A stretch of 64,000 bases of DNA from Rheinheimera sp. MM224 (GCF_947090785.1 NZ_OX352320.1:3213001-3277000), one strand, 5' to 3'; shown: positions 8,665-17,643, counted from the first letter of the stretch. The notes: generated from the sequence alone by a model not told the origin. Translations and numbers: made by a program.

Positions 8665-9576
8665 TTACTCTGTCCAGACTGGCGCCCATGGATATTGACT
8701 AAAAGCTTCGCTAAACCATTGCAGCGCCTTGCCTTGACCTTGTTTTTGCCAGGCCAGATACAACATGGCTTTATCCCTGGGAATGCTGGTTTTTTTGGCT
8801 ATTAATAAACCTCTGGCCAGCTCATCCCGGATCAAATGTTTAGGCAAAAATCCAACCCCTAAGCCCTGCACCTGAGCTGCAATTTTGGCTTGCATGGAGC
8901 TGACTCTAAGTACCCGGCGGGTGGTAAATAAACCTGTACTGCGTTTAGGCGCATCTAAAGCAGAATCTGAAACTACTATAGCGGTTTCCTGCTCTACATC
9001 AGCTAAATCAATCTGCCTGTTGATATTGGCCAGTTCATGCACAGGTGATAAAGCAAAGACAAATTCCACTTCACCTATAGGCACCAACTCATATTTACCT
9101 TTGGGCATATCAGCCGACACTCCTACCGCAATTTGAGCACGTCCTGTTTCCAAAGCCTCCCAACCACCGCCTAAGACTTCTTCACGCATGCTGACTTCAG
9201 TCATTTTGCCAAGCGCCATAAACTCATTAATTAAACTCAACACAGGCGGATACGGCACTATGCTGTCTTTGGCAATAACAAACTGGGTTTCCCAGCCGGT
9301 ATCCACTTGTTTAATTGCATCCTGCAACCGGCTGGCGGCTTGCAATAACTCACGCCCCTGCTGTAATAACAGCTGACCCGCCGGAGTCAGCTGGGCTTTT
9401 TGCTTAGAACGATCAAACAGCTGCACATCCAGGTCGGCCTCTAATTTAGCGATGGTATAGCTTAAAGCAGAAGGTACTTTATATAAGTGTTCAGCGGCCG
9501 CCGCAAAGCTGCCCTTGCGATCGATAGCGTCCATGGCGCGTAAAGCGTCCAGCGTCAGAATAGGATGATTAGCCAT
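8665..9576 (-). CDS. LysR-family transcriptional regulator, YhaJ-like
   Basis: The N-terminal winged HTH (LDALRAMDAIDRKGSFAAAA, VPSALSYTIAKLEADLDVQL) and the C-terminal co-inducer domain are complete (303 aa). The HTH, including AMDAIDR-GSFAAAA and VPSALSY, closely resembles E. coli YhaJ as I remember it. YhaJ is known to respond to aromatic/quinone-type compounds and to control the DoxX-family gene yqjF. Here the gene is divergent from a doxX gene and a pirin gene, which matches that set. A perfect TTCA-N7-TGAA operator lies 35 bp upstream of its start, suggesting autoregulation and control of the divergent pair. Confidence 0.9.
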   Translation of the reverse strand: MANHPILTLDALRAMDAIDRKGSFAAAAEHLYKVPSALSYTIAKLEADLDVQLFDRSKQKAQLTPAGQLLLQQGRELLQAASRLQDAIKQVDTGWETQFVIAKDSIVPYPPVLSLINEFMALGKMTEVSMREEVLGGGWEALETGRAQIAVGVSADMPKGKYELVPIGEVEFVFALSPVHELANINRQIDLADVEQETAIVVSDSALDAPKRSTGLFTTRRVLRVSSMQAKIAAQVQGLGVGFLPKHLIRDELARGLLIAKKTSIPRDKAMLYLAWQKQGQGKALQWFSEAFSQYPWAPVWTE

Positions 9577-9610
9577 AAAAACCTTAGTGTGGATCCTTTA
9601 CGGAGTGATG

Positions 9611-9625
9611 TTCAAATATTTTGAA
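9611..9625. promoter_or_regulatory. LysR-type operator, TTCA-N7-TGAA
   Basis: TTCAAATATTTTGAA is a perfect inverted repeat in the divergent region between the YhaJ-like gene (starts 9576) and doxX (starts 9756). TTCA-N7-TGAA falls in the range of LysR-type recognition boxes. Binding by the adjacent regulator is inferred from position only. Confidence 0.55.
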
Positions 9626-9755
9626 TATTAAACTCAGTTTATTCCGCTTTTTTAAAAATGCAAGCCGTTCTAAAGTACACACATCGGAACTGACAAGCGG
9701 TTTAAAGCAGTCTGACAACCCTAACTAACGGTCAATTTATTTAAAGGTGAATACG

Positions 9756-10202
9756 ATGAACAAAGCAACTTTACAGAAAATTTTTGGTACTAACGCAGGT
9801 TTTGGCGCTTTAGCTTTACGAGTTCCTGTCGGTATTATTTTTGCTGCACACGGTGCTCAGAAATTATTTGGCTGGTTTGGTGGCTACGGCTTAGAAGGCA
9901 CTGGCGGCTGGATGGAAAGCATAGGTCTGGCTCCAGGTGTACTGATGGCATTTTTAGCTGGTGCAGCTGAGTTTTTTGGTGGTCTGGCCTTGGTGTTTGG
10001 TGTACTGACCCGACCTGCAGCTGTGACTTTAATTATCGCCATGTTAGTGGCCATTTTTAAAGTGCACTTCGCCAACGGTTTCTTTATGAGCACCAACGGT
10101 TACGAATTTGCTTTAGCCCTGTTAGCAGCAAGCGTTTCTCTGCTGTTCAGCGGTGCAGGTAAAGCTTCAGTCGACGCCATTATCGCGAAGAAACTGAACT
10201 AA
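9756..10202 (+). CDS. DoxX-family membrane protein (YqjF-like)
   Basis: A 148-residue protein with four hydrophobic helices and the DoxX-family signature (LRVPVGIIFAAHGAQKLFGW, then GAAEFFGGLALVFGVLTRPA). DoxX proteins sit in the inner membrane and have been linked to quinone or thiol redox stress. The start is the ATG at 9756, with AAAGGTGA 5-6 nt upstream; the in-frame GTG inside that ribosome binding site is rejected. It precedes the pirin gene by 54 bp, with a hairpin between them, and is divergent from the YhaJ-like regulator. Confidence 0.88.
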   Translation: MNKATLQKIFGTNAGFGALALRVPVGIIFAAHGAQKLFGWFGGYGLEGTGGWMESIGLAPGVLMAFLAGAAEFFGGLALVFGVLTRPAAVTLIIAMLVAIFKVHFANGFFMSTNGYEFALALLAASVSLLFSGAGKASVDAIIAKKLN

Positions 10203-10216
10203 TAATCCACTCAAAT

Positions 10217-10243
10217 AGACTCTCTCAACAACAGAGAGAGTCT
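10217..10243 (+). other. Intercistronic hairpin between doxX and pirin gene
   Basis: AGACTCTCTC at 10217-10226 pairs perfectly with GAGAGAGTCT at 10234-10243 around a 7-nt loop. No T-run follows, so it is not a standard terminator. It could stabilise the doxX mRNA or attenuate pirin expression within an operon. Confidence 0.55.
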
Positions 10244-10256
10244 GCCGGAGTACAAA

Positions 10257-10949
10257 ATGATTGTATTAAGACGCTCTACCGACCGTGGCGTAGCCGCTTT
10301 CGGCTGGTTAAAAAGCAAGCACAGCTTCTCTTTTGGCCGTTATTACGACCCGGCTCATATGGGATTCTCAGCACTTCGAGTGATTAACGATGACGAAGTA
10401 GATGCAGCAGCTGGCTTTGATACTCATGGCCACCAGGACATGGAAATCATCAGTTATGTGCTGGAAGGGCAAATTGCCCACAAAGACTCAGCCGGTAATG
10501 TAAAAACTTTACCAGCAGGAGAATTCCAGTTGATGAGTGCAGGTAAAGGCATTTATCACAGCGAATTTAACGCCAGTGATAAAGACAACTTAAAGTTTTT
10601 GCAGATTTGGATCCAGCCGAACCAATTTGGTGGTGTACCAGGTTATCAGCAAAAAGACTTTAAAGCTGAACCTGGCTTAACGCTGGTGATATCACCGGAC
10701 GGTCGTGACGGCACCTTGCAGATCAAGCAGGATGCCTATTTATCGCAACTATTGTTAAGTGAACATGATGTGATTGAGTTGCCTGTGACTGTTAAACGTA
10801 ACTTCTACCTGCATTTAATTACAGGCGAATTAGAGTTAAACGGCACCCCAATGCAACCAGGTGATGGCGCAAAAATCAGTAAACAAACTGAACTGAAAGC
10901 CTTAGCCACTCAAGGTCCGATCAAAGCTTTATGGTTTGATTTGCCTTAA
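10257..10949 (+). CDS. Pirin family protein (YhaK/YhhW-like bicupin)
   Basis: This 230-aa bicupin begins MIVLRRSTDRGVAAFGWLKS and carries the conserved metal-ligand region FDTHGHQDMEIISYVLEGQI (about residues 55-75) with H57, H59 and a later His/Glu pair (GIYHSEFN). Pirins of this type can act as quercetin 2,3-dioxygenases or as redox-sensing iron proteins. Co-location with a YhaJ-like regulator and DoxX repeats a known enterobacterial association and points to a response to quinone-like or aromatic toxicants. The ribosome binding site is CGGAG. A strong terminator follows. Confidence 0.9.
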   Translation: MIVLRRSTDRGVAAFGWLKSKHSFSFGRYYDPAHMGFSALRVINDDEVDAAAGFDTHGHQDMEIISYVLEGQIAHKDSAGNVKTLPAGEFQLMSAGKGIYHSEFNASDKDNLKFLQIWIQPNQFGGVPGYQQKDFKAEPGLTLVISPDGRDGTLQIKQDAYLSQLLLSEHDVIELPVTVKRNFYLHLITGELELNGTPMQPGDGAKISKQTELKALATQGPIKALWFDLP

Positions 10950-10955
10950 CTTAAT

Positions 10956-10990
10956 AAAAGAAGGGAGCACTTTTGCTCCCTTCTTTTCTT
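10956..10990. terminator. Terminator after the pirin gene
   Basis: GAAGGGAGC at 10960-10968 pairs with GCTCCCTTC at 10975-10983 around a 6-nt loop. The stem is flanked by AAAA on the left and TTTTCTT on the right, so it may act in both directions between the convergent pirin and PAS-receptor genes. Confidence 0.85.
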
Positions 10991-11016
10991 GCTTTGACTA
11001 TGACCATAAAAATGAC

Positions 11017-12768
11017 CTAGTCCCTTTTATTCAGTTTGTTTAAGGTTTCAGACAAGCTGTTCAGCAACGACTGATTTTTCCCTACCACCGAATTAATCTC
11101 ACTGGCTGAAGCACTGGCTTTAGACGCCAGATGCCGAACTTCGTCGGCGACCACAGAAAAACCACGTCCGGCCTCACCTGCCCTTGCTGCCTCAATAGCA
11201 GCATTCAGCGCTAACAGATTAGTTTGATCAGCAATGGAGTTAATAGAGGACACCATATTGTTGATACTCTGGCCTGAACTGACCAGTTCAGACATCACTG
11301 AATCACTGGTTTGCACCACTAATAAACGTTCTGAAATATCAGAGCCAAACATAATAATTTTTTGCAATTCGCCGTAGGTATCCCTGACGGCACAAAAGGT
11401 CGCAGCAATACCTAATTGTTTACCATTGGCCTGTACATGAATATCAGCAACTACACTTTGTCCTGCCAGCACTTTAGCGGCCTGATCCTGATTTAAAAAA
11501 CTGCGCCAATCGGCAACGGCACGGCTGAACTGTTCGTTATTAAGCTTAAACTGACGTTGAGGATAGTCATTGATATCCATCAATTGCCCGGCGTTATTCC
11601 ACTCCAGCATCAGATTCGACTGGCTGATCGCTTGAAAACGGGTTTGATATTCCAAAGCTGAAGATTTTACTTTGCTGATATCAGCTAAAATCGCAATGTA
11701 ATTACTGTGCTGGCCATTTTCATCGTACACCGGGTTGCTGGTGACAGAAATCCACAAGGAGGAGCCATCTTTACGATGAATTTCAATTTCATCATAAAAA
11801 GCCCGTGGTGCATTTAATTCAGCTTCAATCCGATCTTTAGTAACAGGATCCGTTTTAGGCCCCACTAAAAACTCTCTGGCTCTGTGACCTAACACTTCAT
11901 GCTGTGCATAACCCGTCATCTGGCTAAAGCCTTTGTTGACATACTGGATCTGGCGATCTGAATTAGAAATCAACACTGCATTGTCGGTTTCATTCGCCAC
12001 CATAGAAAGCAAACGAAACTCTTTTTTCTGCTCCACATCATGGCTGATATCGTTGGCAAATTTCACTATTTTCAGCACTTTACCATCTGGCCCTTTGATC
12101 GGGTTGTAAGTGGCGTGGATCCAGACTTCCTTGCCACTTTTAGTCAATCTTTTGTATTCGGCCGTCTGATAGTTTCCTTCCCTCAATCGACGCCAAAAAT
12201 CGCTGTAACTGTTCGATGCGGCTTCTTTAGGGTCAACAAAAATACGGTGATGCTGCCCAGTTACTTCTTTTAAGCTATAACCCATTAAATTCAGAAAGTT
12301 AGGGTTGGCAAATAAGATTTTTCCGTCCAGATCAAATTCAATCACAGCCTGAGCTCTGTGAATAGCCTGCAGCTGAGATTCAAAGTCAGCCTGCTTTAAC
12401 ACCTGCTCTGTGATATCAGAGGCAAACTTAATCACATGATGAACTTTGCCATTTTTGAGAATGGGAGTGTATGACGCCTGGATCCAGACTTCCCTACCAC
12501 TTTTAGTAATACGCTTAAATTCAGCAGTTTGAGGCTTACCGTTACGTAAATCAGCCCAAAACTGCTGATAGGCCGCTGAGTTGGCAGTACCTGATTCAAC
12601 AAAAATACTATGGTGTTTACCTTTAACTTCCTGTAGCTGATACCCCATCAGGTTAAGGAAATTATCATTGGCGTGCTCTATACGCCCATCCAGCGAAAAC
12701 TGAATCACAGCCTGAGTTGTATTAATGGCGTTGACGATATTGTCCGAATTTGAATTAAAACCAAACAT
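11017..12768 (-). CDS. Soluble multi-PAS methyl-accepting chemotaxis-type receptor, BdlA-like
   Basis: Four PAS-like units (about residues 15-110, 130-235, 250-365 and 375-475) precede a short MCP signalling hairpin (485-583) with the conserved tip region [18 protein letters not shown]. No transmembrane helix is present, so it is cytoplasmic. PAS1 and PAS2 are near duplicates (for example [17 protein letters not shown] and [17 protein letters not shown]), each with PAC segments. The layout resembles BdlA of Pseudomonas, a biofilm-dispersal sensor, but with two more PAS units. The signalling domain is cut short after the hairpin tip. The start ATG at 12768 has AAGGGAG 9 nt upstream; the in-frame GTG two codons earlier is rejected. 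Confidence 0.88.
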   Translation of the reverse strand: MFGFNSNSDNIVNAINTTQAVIQFSLDGRIEHANDNFLNLMGYQLQEVKGKHHSIFVESGTANSAAYQQFWADLRNGKPQTAEFKRITKSGREVWIQASYTPILKNGKVHHVIKFASDITEQVLKQADFESQLQAIHRAQAVIEFDLDGKILFANPNFLNLMGYSLKEVTGQHHRIFVDPKEAASNSYSDFWRRLREGNYQTAEYKRLTKSGKEVWIHATYNPIKGPDGKVLKIVKFANDISHDVEQKKEFRLLSMVANETDNAVLISNSDRQIQYVNKGFSQMTGYAQHEVLGHRAREFLVGPKTDPVTKDRIEAELNAPRAFYDEIEIHRKDGSSLWISVTSNPVYDENGQHSNYIAILADISKVKSSALEYQTRFQAISQSNLMLEWNNAGQLMDINDYPQRQFKLNNEQFSRAVADWRSFLNQDQAAKVLAGQSVVADIHVQANGKQLGIAATFCAVRDTYGELQKIIMFGSDISERLLVVQTSDSVMSELVSSGQSINNMVSSINSIADQTNLLALNAAIEAARAGEAGRGFSVVADEVRHLASKASASASEINSVVGKNQSLLNSLSETLNKLNKRD

Positions 12769-12895
12769 AACCACACACTCCCTTGCTGTAACAGTATCCT
12801 GAATTGGTACCGTTTTAACTATAGGCAGGTGATTGATTTAGTACAGAAAATTCAGATATTTTTTTGCCAACAGGCTAAAGATCATTGTTTTAGTG

Positions 12896-12920
12896 AAAAG
12901 ACTCAAGGTAAGAGTCTTTT
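12896..12920 (-). terminator. Terminator after the esterase gene
   Basis: AAAAGACTC at 12896-12904 and GAGTCTTTT at 12912-12920 form a perfect 9-bp stem with a 7-nt loop. It overlaps the esterase stop codon. The T/A-rich arms allow action on the leftward transcript. Confidence 0.65.
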
Positions 12921-13755
12921 ATTTCCTGGCCTTAAATAACCACAAAACTGCAGTTTTAAATTCATTCCGCCATGCAGCTTCATTGTGCTCTGCATCCGCG
13001 ACCAGGTGATACTGAGTCTGCTCTTTTGCATGGCCTTTACTAAGTACAGCCTGATAAACTCGCTCGACATCCGGCACCATAGAGTCTCCTTCTTTGCCAC
13101 CCATATAAAAATACAAAAGTGCCTCTTGTGCAGCAGGCTGATTTTCAAACCAACTGCCCTGTTGGCCAGCTGCCCAATAAGAAGGAGAAAAAATACCCGC
13201 TTTACCAAATACCTGTGGGAATTGCAGTATGGCGTAATGGCTGATTAAGCCCCCCATAGAGCTGCCCATAATGCCAGTGTGCTCAGCATCAACCAAAGTT
13301 CGGTAATGCAGATCGATATAAGGTTTCACTGTGTTGGCTATAAACTCCACATAAGCTTTGCCTTCAGCTTTACCAAACTCAGCATGATCCGCAGGGTTCA
13401 GCTCCGTCATACGCTTTTCAGCACCATTATCGATAGCCACCACTATCAGCTCAAGCTGGCCTAAGGCGGCCAGATCGTTCAGTGTTTCATCTACCCCCCA
13501 TTCACCAGCGTACGCTGTCGCACTATCAAATACATTTTGGCCATCATGCATATAAAGTACAGGGTAGCTTTTGTCTGATGTGCCGTAGCCCGGTGGTAAA
13601 TACAAACGCACTTGCCTGCTACGGTTCAAGCCCGGCATCACAAATGCTTCATTCAATACCGTCACTTCCGCTGCTGCGGTAGACACTTTGTTTTGTTGCT
13701 GTGGTTCAGTACAAGCCATCAACACCAAGGGTAGAGCTAAAATAAGTTGACGCAT
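12919..13755 (-). CDS. Lipoprotein esterase, alpha/beta hydrolase (esterase D/enterochelin esterase type)
   Basis: A 278-aa protein with a lipoprotein signal peptide (LILALPLVLMAC, lipobox LMAC) and an alpha/beta-hydrolase fold of the putative esterase family. The nucleophile elbow is GSSMGG, a HDGQNVFD oxyanion region lies near residue 70, and the likely catalytic His is in DAEHNEAAW close to the C-terminus. It should hydrolyse an ester (siderophore, acyl or feruloyl type) at the outer or inner membrane surface. The start ATG at 13755 has AAGGAG upstream; the upstream in-frame GTG codons are rejected. It is monocistronic. Confidence 0.85.
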   Translation of the reverse strand: MRQLILALPLVLMACTEPQQQNKVSTAAAEVTVLNEAFVMPGLNRSRQVRLYLPPGYGTSDKSYPVLYMHDGQNVFDSATAYAGEWGVDETLNDLAALGQLELIVVAIDNGAEKRMTELNPADHAEFGKAEGKAYVEFIANTVKPYIDLHYRTLVDAEHTGIMGSSMGGLISHYAILQFPQVFGKAGIFSPSYWAAGQQGSWFENQPAAQEALLYFYMGGKEGDSMVPDVERVYQAVLSKGHAKEQTQYHLVADAEHNEAAWRNEFKTAVLWLFKARK

Positions 13756-13925
13756 CACCACAACTCCTTAAGTAATAACAGAATGCAAAAAGCTGAGCCT
13801 AACCAGCTTCTTTAAAAACACCAAATAAAAAATGTTACAGAATGCAGCCCGCCATCTCACCTTGAATTGCGCAAAACAGCCAGCTAAAGTGGCGCCTCAC
13901 TCTGATTCCCGTTGTGGCCCTTTGT

Positions 13926-14792
13926 ATGAATTTTTCGTCTTACCGCTATTTTTATATGGCCGCTTTAGCGGCCGCCATGATGGGCACTATTGGTGTCATT
14001 GCCCGTTACAGTGAAATAGACCCTGCCAGCCTGACTTTTTACCGTTTAGGTGTAGGCGCTTTAATTCTGGCTTTGTATTTAGCTTTTACAGGGCAACTGC
14101 GGTTATTAGCTGGAAAACCACCCGTTTTAGTCCTGCTGAATGGTGTCTTGCTGGCCAGTTTTATTTTGTGTTTTTTATCCGCTATTCAGACGATTTCACT
14201 GACTTTGGCTATTTTGCTGGTGTATCTGGCACCGGCATTATCGGCCATCCTCGCCCATTTCTTATTCGCAGAACGCTTAACAAGCCGAACTTTATTGTTG
14301 ATTGTATTGGCATTTTTTGGTTTCGCTATGCTGCAGGAGTTTCAGATCGATAGCCGCATTGAACAACAACAAGGGCTTTGGTATGCGATGGCCTCTTTAG
14401 TCACCTACACCGCTTTTATATTGCTGAATAAAAAAGTGCCTGACACTGTGCCTTTGTATCACAAAAGCTTTTATCAGCTTGTGGTGGGTTCTTTGTGTGT
14501 TTTACCTTTGATGATAAATCAGCCCTGGCCTGAATTTGCTCAATGGCCCTGGCTTATTGTTGCAGGTTTATTTCCGGGTTTTTTAGCTTTGATATTTGCT
14601 TTGCAGGCCATTCAACATTTACCGACACGAGTCTTTGGCACCCTGGCTTATCTGGAACCTGTGGTGGTGATTATTGCGGCATGGCTGTTATTTGCCGAAC
14701 CTATGTCGTTATTGCAATGGCTTGGAGCTCTACTGATTTTAGCCTCTGGTGTAGCACAGGCCTGGTTAAGTCAAAGCCCCAAAGCAAGCTAA
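13926..14792 (+). CDS. EamA/DMT-family transporter
   Basis: A 288-residue inner-membrane protein with ten predicted helices in two EamA repeats (about 5-135 and 150-285). It has typical features such as SLTFYRLGVGALILALYL in the first repeat and FGTLAYLEPVVVIIAAWLLF in the second. Family members export amino acids or other metabolites; the substrate here is unknown. The start is uncertain: ATG at 13926 is preferred, GTG at 13914 is possible, and neither has a clear ribosome binding site. It is convergent with the next gene, one base apart. Confidence 0.85.
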   Translation: MNFSSYRYFYMAALAAAMMGTIGVIARYSEIDPASLTFYRLGVGALILALYLAFTGQLRLLAGKPPVLVLLNGVLLASFILCFLSAIQTISLTLAILLVYLAPALSAILAHFLFAERLTSRTLLLIVLAFFGFAMLQEFQIDSRIEQQQGLWYAMASLVTYTAFILLNKKVPDTVPLYHKSFYQLVVGSLCVLPLMINQPWPEFAQWPWLIVAGLFPGFLALIFALQAIQHLPTRVFGTLAYLEPVVVIIAAWLLFAEPMSLLQWLGALLILASGVAQAWLSQSPKAS

Positions 14793-14793
14793 T

Positions 14794-15180
14794 TTAATCA
14801 GCGACTTCCAAAGACAACCTGTTACGCAACACTACTTCTTCACCGGGGCTAAACAGGTTGGTATTGTGCAGATACAACTCCAGCCTCATACCAGGCGTAA
14901 TGCGTAAAGGCCGCTCCAGCACATAACGTTTAGTGCAAGGTAAACTAAGCAACAGTTCGTCCTGAAGTTTAAGTTCGAGCTGGCATTTCACCCCGTCTGG
15001 CACCACGCCTGTCATACCGTAAGCAACCAGCTCGGCTTGTTTGACGGGCCATTCAGGTTGATGAGGGATACGACTTTGTTGCCCTGCAATAAGCAGTTTT
15101 TCAGTCGTCCAGAGTAGATCCAAAGGCGCAGCTTGCGTAAGCAAAGGAATAATAAGCAGCAAGCTGAGCGGAAGCTTCAT
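14794..15180 (-). CDS. Secreted protein of unknown function, 128 aa
   Basis: It has a signal peptide (MKLPLSLLLIIPLLTQA, cleavage after TQA) and a mature domain of about 110 residues with two cysteines (VKCQLEL and LSLPCTKRY) that could form a disulfide. The alternating hydrophobic pattern suggests a beta-rich periplasmic domain. It starts 3 bp after the stop of the DUF2799-type lipoprotein gene, so the two form an operon. I do not recognise the family. Confidence 0.7.
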   Translation of the reverse strand: MKLPLSLLLIIPLLTQAAPLDLLWTTEKLLIAGQQSRIPHQPEWPVKQAELVAYGMTGVVPDGVKCQLELKLQDELLLSLPCTKRYVLERPLRITPGMRLELYLHNTNLFSPGEEVVLRNRLSLEVAD

Positions 15181-15183
15181 GCG

Positions 15184-15786
15184 TTAGCCACCTTGCTGGA
15201 TCAAACTAAATTGCAACTCAGCCTGCTTTAAATCACGCTGCAACTGACCTTGCATTTGATTTAACTGACGTAACTCTTGCTGTAAATTACGATTTTCATC
15301 CAGCAGATTTTGTTTCTGCTGCTTATCTTTCAGCACACTCAATTCTCTGCTGTTGTCGTCAATACGTTGTTCAAGACTGTCTATAGTGCCAGCGTTTTGC
15401 TGCAGAGTTTTTTGCAAATTCAGCAAAGCAGATTCAGCCTGATACCATTTGCGGCCACGGTCATACCCTAAACGGAACTGAGGTTCTAAAGCACCAATGC
15501 AAACCTTGTTATAGGCGCCACCACTTTGACCTAATTCGCGGCCGGCATCATAAGTACAATACAACAGAACCCCTTCAGCATGGCCTTGTTCGTAGGCTTT
15601 AAAATCAGAACTCATGCCATGTTCAGCACATTCTTTTTGGTAACTGCGAAATTTGCTGCTGGCTATACCTTGCTGGCCATCAGTTTTACCTATAGCAAAC
15701 CAATCACCCACCTGACATTCCTGTGGACTGATGCTGCTACAGCCAGTAAGCGCCAACATTGCTATCAGTAAAACACCTTGTTTCAT
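15184..15786 (-). CDS. DUF2799 family lipoprotein
   Basis: A lipoprotein signal peptide ends in the lipobox LTGC. The mature part has repeated GxxDGxxG-type segments (WFAIGKTDGQQGI, FRLGYDRGRKWY) and conserved cysteines typical of DUF2799, followed by a C-terminal coiled coil rich in Gln (about 125-190). It should be anchored in the envelope; the family has no known function. ATG at 15786 (200 aa) is preferred over the GTG just before it. It is co-transcribed with the secreted 128-aa protein downstream. Confidence 0.8.
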   Translation of the reverse strand: MKQGVLLIAMLALTGCSSISPQECQVGDWFAIGKTDGQQGIASSKFRSYQKECAEHGMSSDFKAYEQGHAEGVLLYCTYDAGRELGQSGGAYNKVCIGALEPQFRLGYDRGRKWYQAESALLNLQKTLQQNAGTIDSLEQRIDDNSRELSVLKDKQQKQNLLDENRNLQQELRQLNQMQGQLQRDLKQAELQFSLIQQGG

Positions 15787-15906
15787 CACACCTATCCCGT
15801 TGTATTCTCTATAAACTTCAGACCCCTACTTATAGCGGATTAGTTCAGCAAATACATCTTTTTTGCCTTAGACTAAACAGAGTTTTTGCAAAGACCTTTA
15901 GCTGTA

Positions 15907-16554
15907 ATGAATTATCTGGCTCATCTGTTGTTCGCACAACCAAGTTCTGATTCCCGTATTGGCAATTTATTGGGCGACTTTTACCATGGTACAAAACTGG
16001 AATTGTTAAGCCCTGCAGTTGCTGCTGGTTTATATAACCACAGAGCAGTCGACTGGTTTACCGATCATCATCCGGAAGTACGGGCTGCCCGTTTGTGGTT
16101 CAGTCCTGATATGCGGCGTTTTGCACCTATAACACTGGATATGTTGTTTGATTTTTGCCTGATTAAATACTGGAGACATTTTTATGATTCAGATTTTACA
16201 GAGTACAAAGGTCAACTGTACCGCAGCTTGCAAAATGATTTGCCACAGATGCCGGACGCTATGGCCAGTACTTTTAAGGCTGTGACCGAACAAGATTGGT
16301 TTGGTAACTACGTGCAACTTGAAGGTATTCAATATTCGCTGCGCCGTATGGCGTCACGTGGCCGCTTTACCGCGCGTTATGCTGCGATAGCAGATGAATT
16401 GCCAGAACTTCAGCAGCAAACTGAACTACTCTTTTTAAGTTTTTTTCCGCAGTTACAGCTTTTTATCCAACAAGCGGCGATAGAACAAAACCCGCTTCTG
16501 GCCTTTGATCGTTACAGCAAAGCGACAGGCAAAGACCAAAGTAATACAGCCTGA
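15907..16554 (+). CDS. acpH: Acyl carrier protein phosphodiesterase
   Basis: The 215-aa protein begins MNYLAHLLFAQPSSDSRIGN, the family start, and keeps the HD-like metal site (GDFYHG, NHRAVDWFTDHHPEV, LDMLFDFCL). AcpH removes the 4'-phosphopantetheine group from holo-ACP in the cytoplasm. The ATG at 15907 is chosen because it matches the family N-terminus; a TTG seven codons earlier is rejected. Its last 43 bp overlap the 3' end of sixA on the opposite strand. Confidence 0.92.
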   Translation: MNYLAHLLFAQPSSDSRIGNLLGDFYHGTKLELLSPAVAAGLYNHRAVDWFTDHHPEVRAARLWFSPDMRRFAPITLDMLFDFCLIKYWRHFYDSDFTEYKGQLYRSLQNDLPQMPDAMASTFKAVTEQDWFGNYVQLEGIQYSLRRMASRGRFTARYAAIADELPELQQQTELLFLSFFPQLQLFIQQAAIEQNPLLAFDRYSKATGKDQSNTA

Positions 16555-16982
16555 TCAAACCTGAGTTCAAGCGCTGTTATAGAGGCCTTTTTAATAAAAA
16601 AATGCCCGGAGTCTGTATTTAGTAACAGCGCCAGCAAAGCAGAAATATCAGGCTCATGGCCCACACAACAAACAGACTCAATCCCTTGAGCCATTAAGTC
16701 TGTTAACGCCTTGAGTTGCACTTCTGCGAGGGTTTCAATAATCAGCCAGGCCTGTTTTTGTGGTTCAGGCCAATCGGCGTGCTGATGCAGTAACAGCGCA
16801 GTTTGTTCAGCGCGTACCAAAGGGCTGGTCAGCAGCATCTGTGGTTTTAACTGCAGCTTTTTACAGAATTCGGCCAGTTTTTGGCTTTGTTTAATGCCTT
16901 TGTCTATTAAATGGCGACTTGGGTCCGGCAGACCCAAAGCTCTGTCCTGCGCTGTGGCATGACGCACTAAATACAGCAGCAT
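16512..16982 (-). CDS. sixA: Phosphohistidine phosphatase SixA
   Basis: A compact (156 aa) histidine phosphatase with the catalytic RHG-type motif LVRHATAQ at the N-terminus, the second site LTSPLVRAEQTA and the distal histidine in CCVGHEPDIS. These are the hallmarks of SixA, which dephosphorylates phosphohistidine on HPt or Npr-type domains. It lacks the inserts of larger phosphoglycerate mutases. It lies 6 bp after the secreted protein gene upstream, suggesting one operon, and overlaps acpH tail-to-tail by 43 bp. Confidence 0.9.
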   Translation of the reverse strand: MLLYLVRHATAQDRALGLPDPSRHLIDKGIKQSQKLAEFCKKLQLKPQMLLTSPLVRAEQTALLLHQHADWPEPQKQAWLIIETLAEVQLKALTDLMAQGIESVCCVGHEPDISALLALLLNTDSGHFFIKKASITALELRFDQAVLLWSLPVALL

Positions 16983-16988
16983 CAGGGG

Positions 16989-17543
16989 TTACTTCGCTTC
17001 TGGTGCAAAATCTGCACTTTCAAAATACAGTTGTTCTGCTTTTTTGTCTTTTGCCTGATAACTAATTTCATCTACAGCGCCCTCACCTGAAATGGCTTTT
17101 ACCAACAACTCCCCTTGCGTGAGCGGTATACGATAAACAGCGTTCTGCTCAGCCACTGCGCCTACAGCTTTATCCAACAGCTTTTGCTGCACTTGCACAG
17201 TGACAGTGCCAAGGTCCTTACCACCCCGCTCAAAGTGACCGAGATAGACTTGTGCATTAAAACTCTTCAGTTTACCCTGCTGTAAATCATTTAAAGCAAA
17301 AGGCTGCGGCTCCAGGGTGACTAAACGTTTTTCCTTGAGCGCTTGCAGGACCAGCTTCGGCATATCACTGCTGATCTGAAGCACAATCTGATGCGCATGT
17401 TTACCAGCAGGAAAAGGCAAATGGGAGGCAATCAACTGATTTTCCACCTGCAATAACACCATGCCGTGAACGCCATGACTGGCATGCAAGCAAGCCCATA
17501 GCGGGAAGCTGATATAAAACAACATAAGCCAAAGTAGTTTCAT
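16989..17543 (-). CDS. Exported protein of unknown function with His-rich N-terminus
   Basis: A 184-aa protein with a signal peptide (MKLLWLMLFYISFPLWACLH) and a mature start HASHGVHGMVLLQVENQL that carries several histidines, as in some periplasmic metal-handling proteins such as DUF2796. The rest looks beta-rich with no clear motif. The ATG at 17543 is chosen because the signal peptide begins there; the 28 residues before it in frame look non-coding. It lies 6 bp before sixA on the same transcript. A metal role is only a guess from the histidines. Confidence 0.65.
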   Translation of the reverse strand: MKLLWLMLFYISFPLWACLHASHGVHGMVLLQVENQLIASHLPFPAGKHAHQIVLQISSDMPKLVLQALKEKRLVTLEPQPFALNDLQQGKLKSFNAQVYLGHFERGGKDLGTVTVQVQQKLLDKAVGAVAEQNAVYRIPLTQGELLVKAISGEGAVDEISYQAKDKKAEQLYFESADFAPEAK

Positions 17544-17643
17544 CGCGACTAACTCTTTAATTCTATTGTTCGAGAGTCTGAAACTATCTATGACATAGGT
17601 CAAGTTCCACACCAGATTGCGATACACAGACTGCTGAAAATAT

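Noticed and set aside
12903..13208. Minus-strand frame of 101 codons overlapping the esterase gene
   Set aside because: Same strand but different frame within the C-terminal half of the esterase; the esterase has catalytic residues in this stretch, so the alternative is a shadow.
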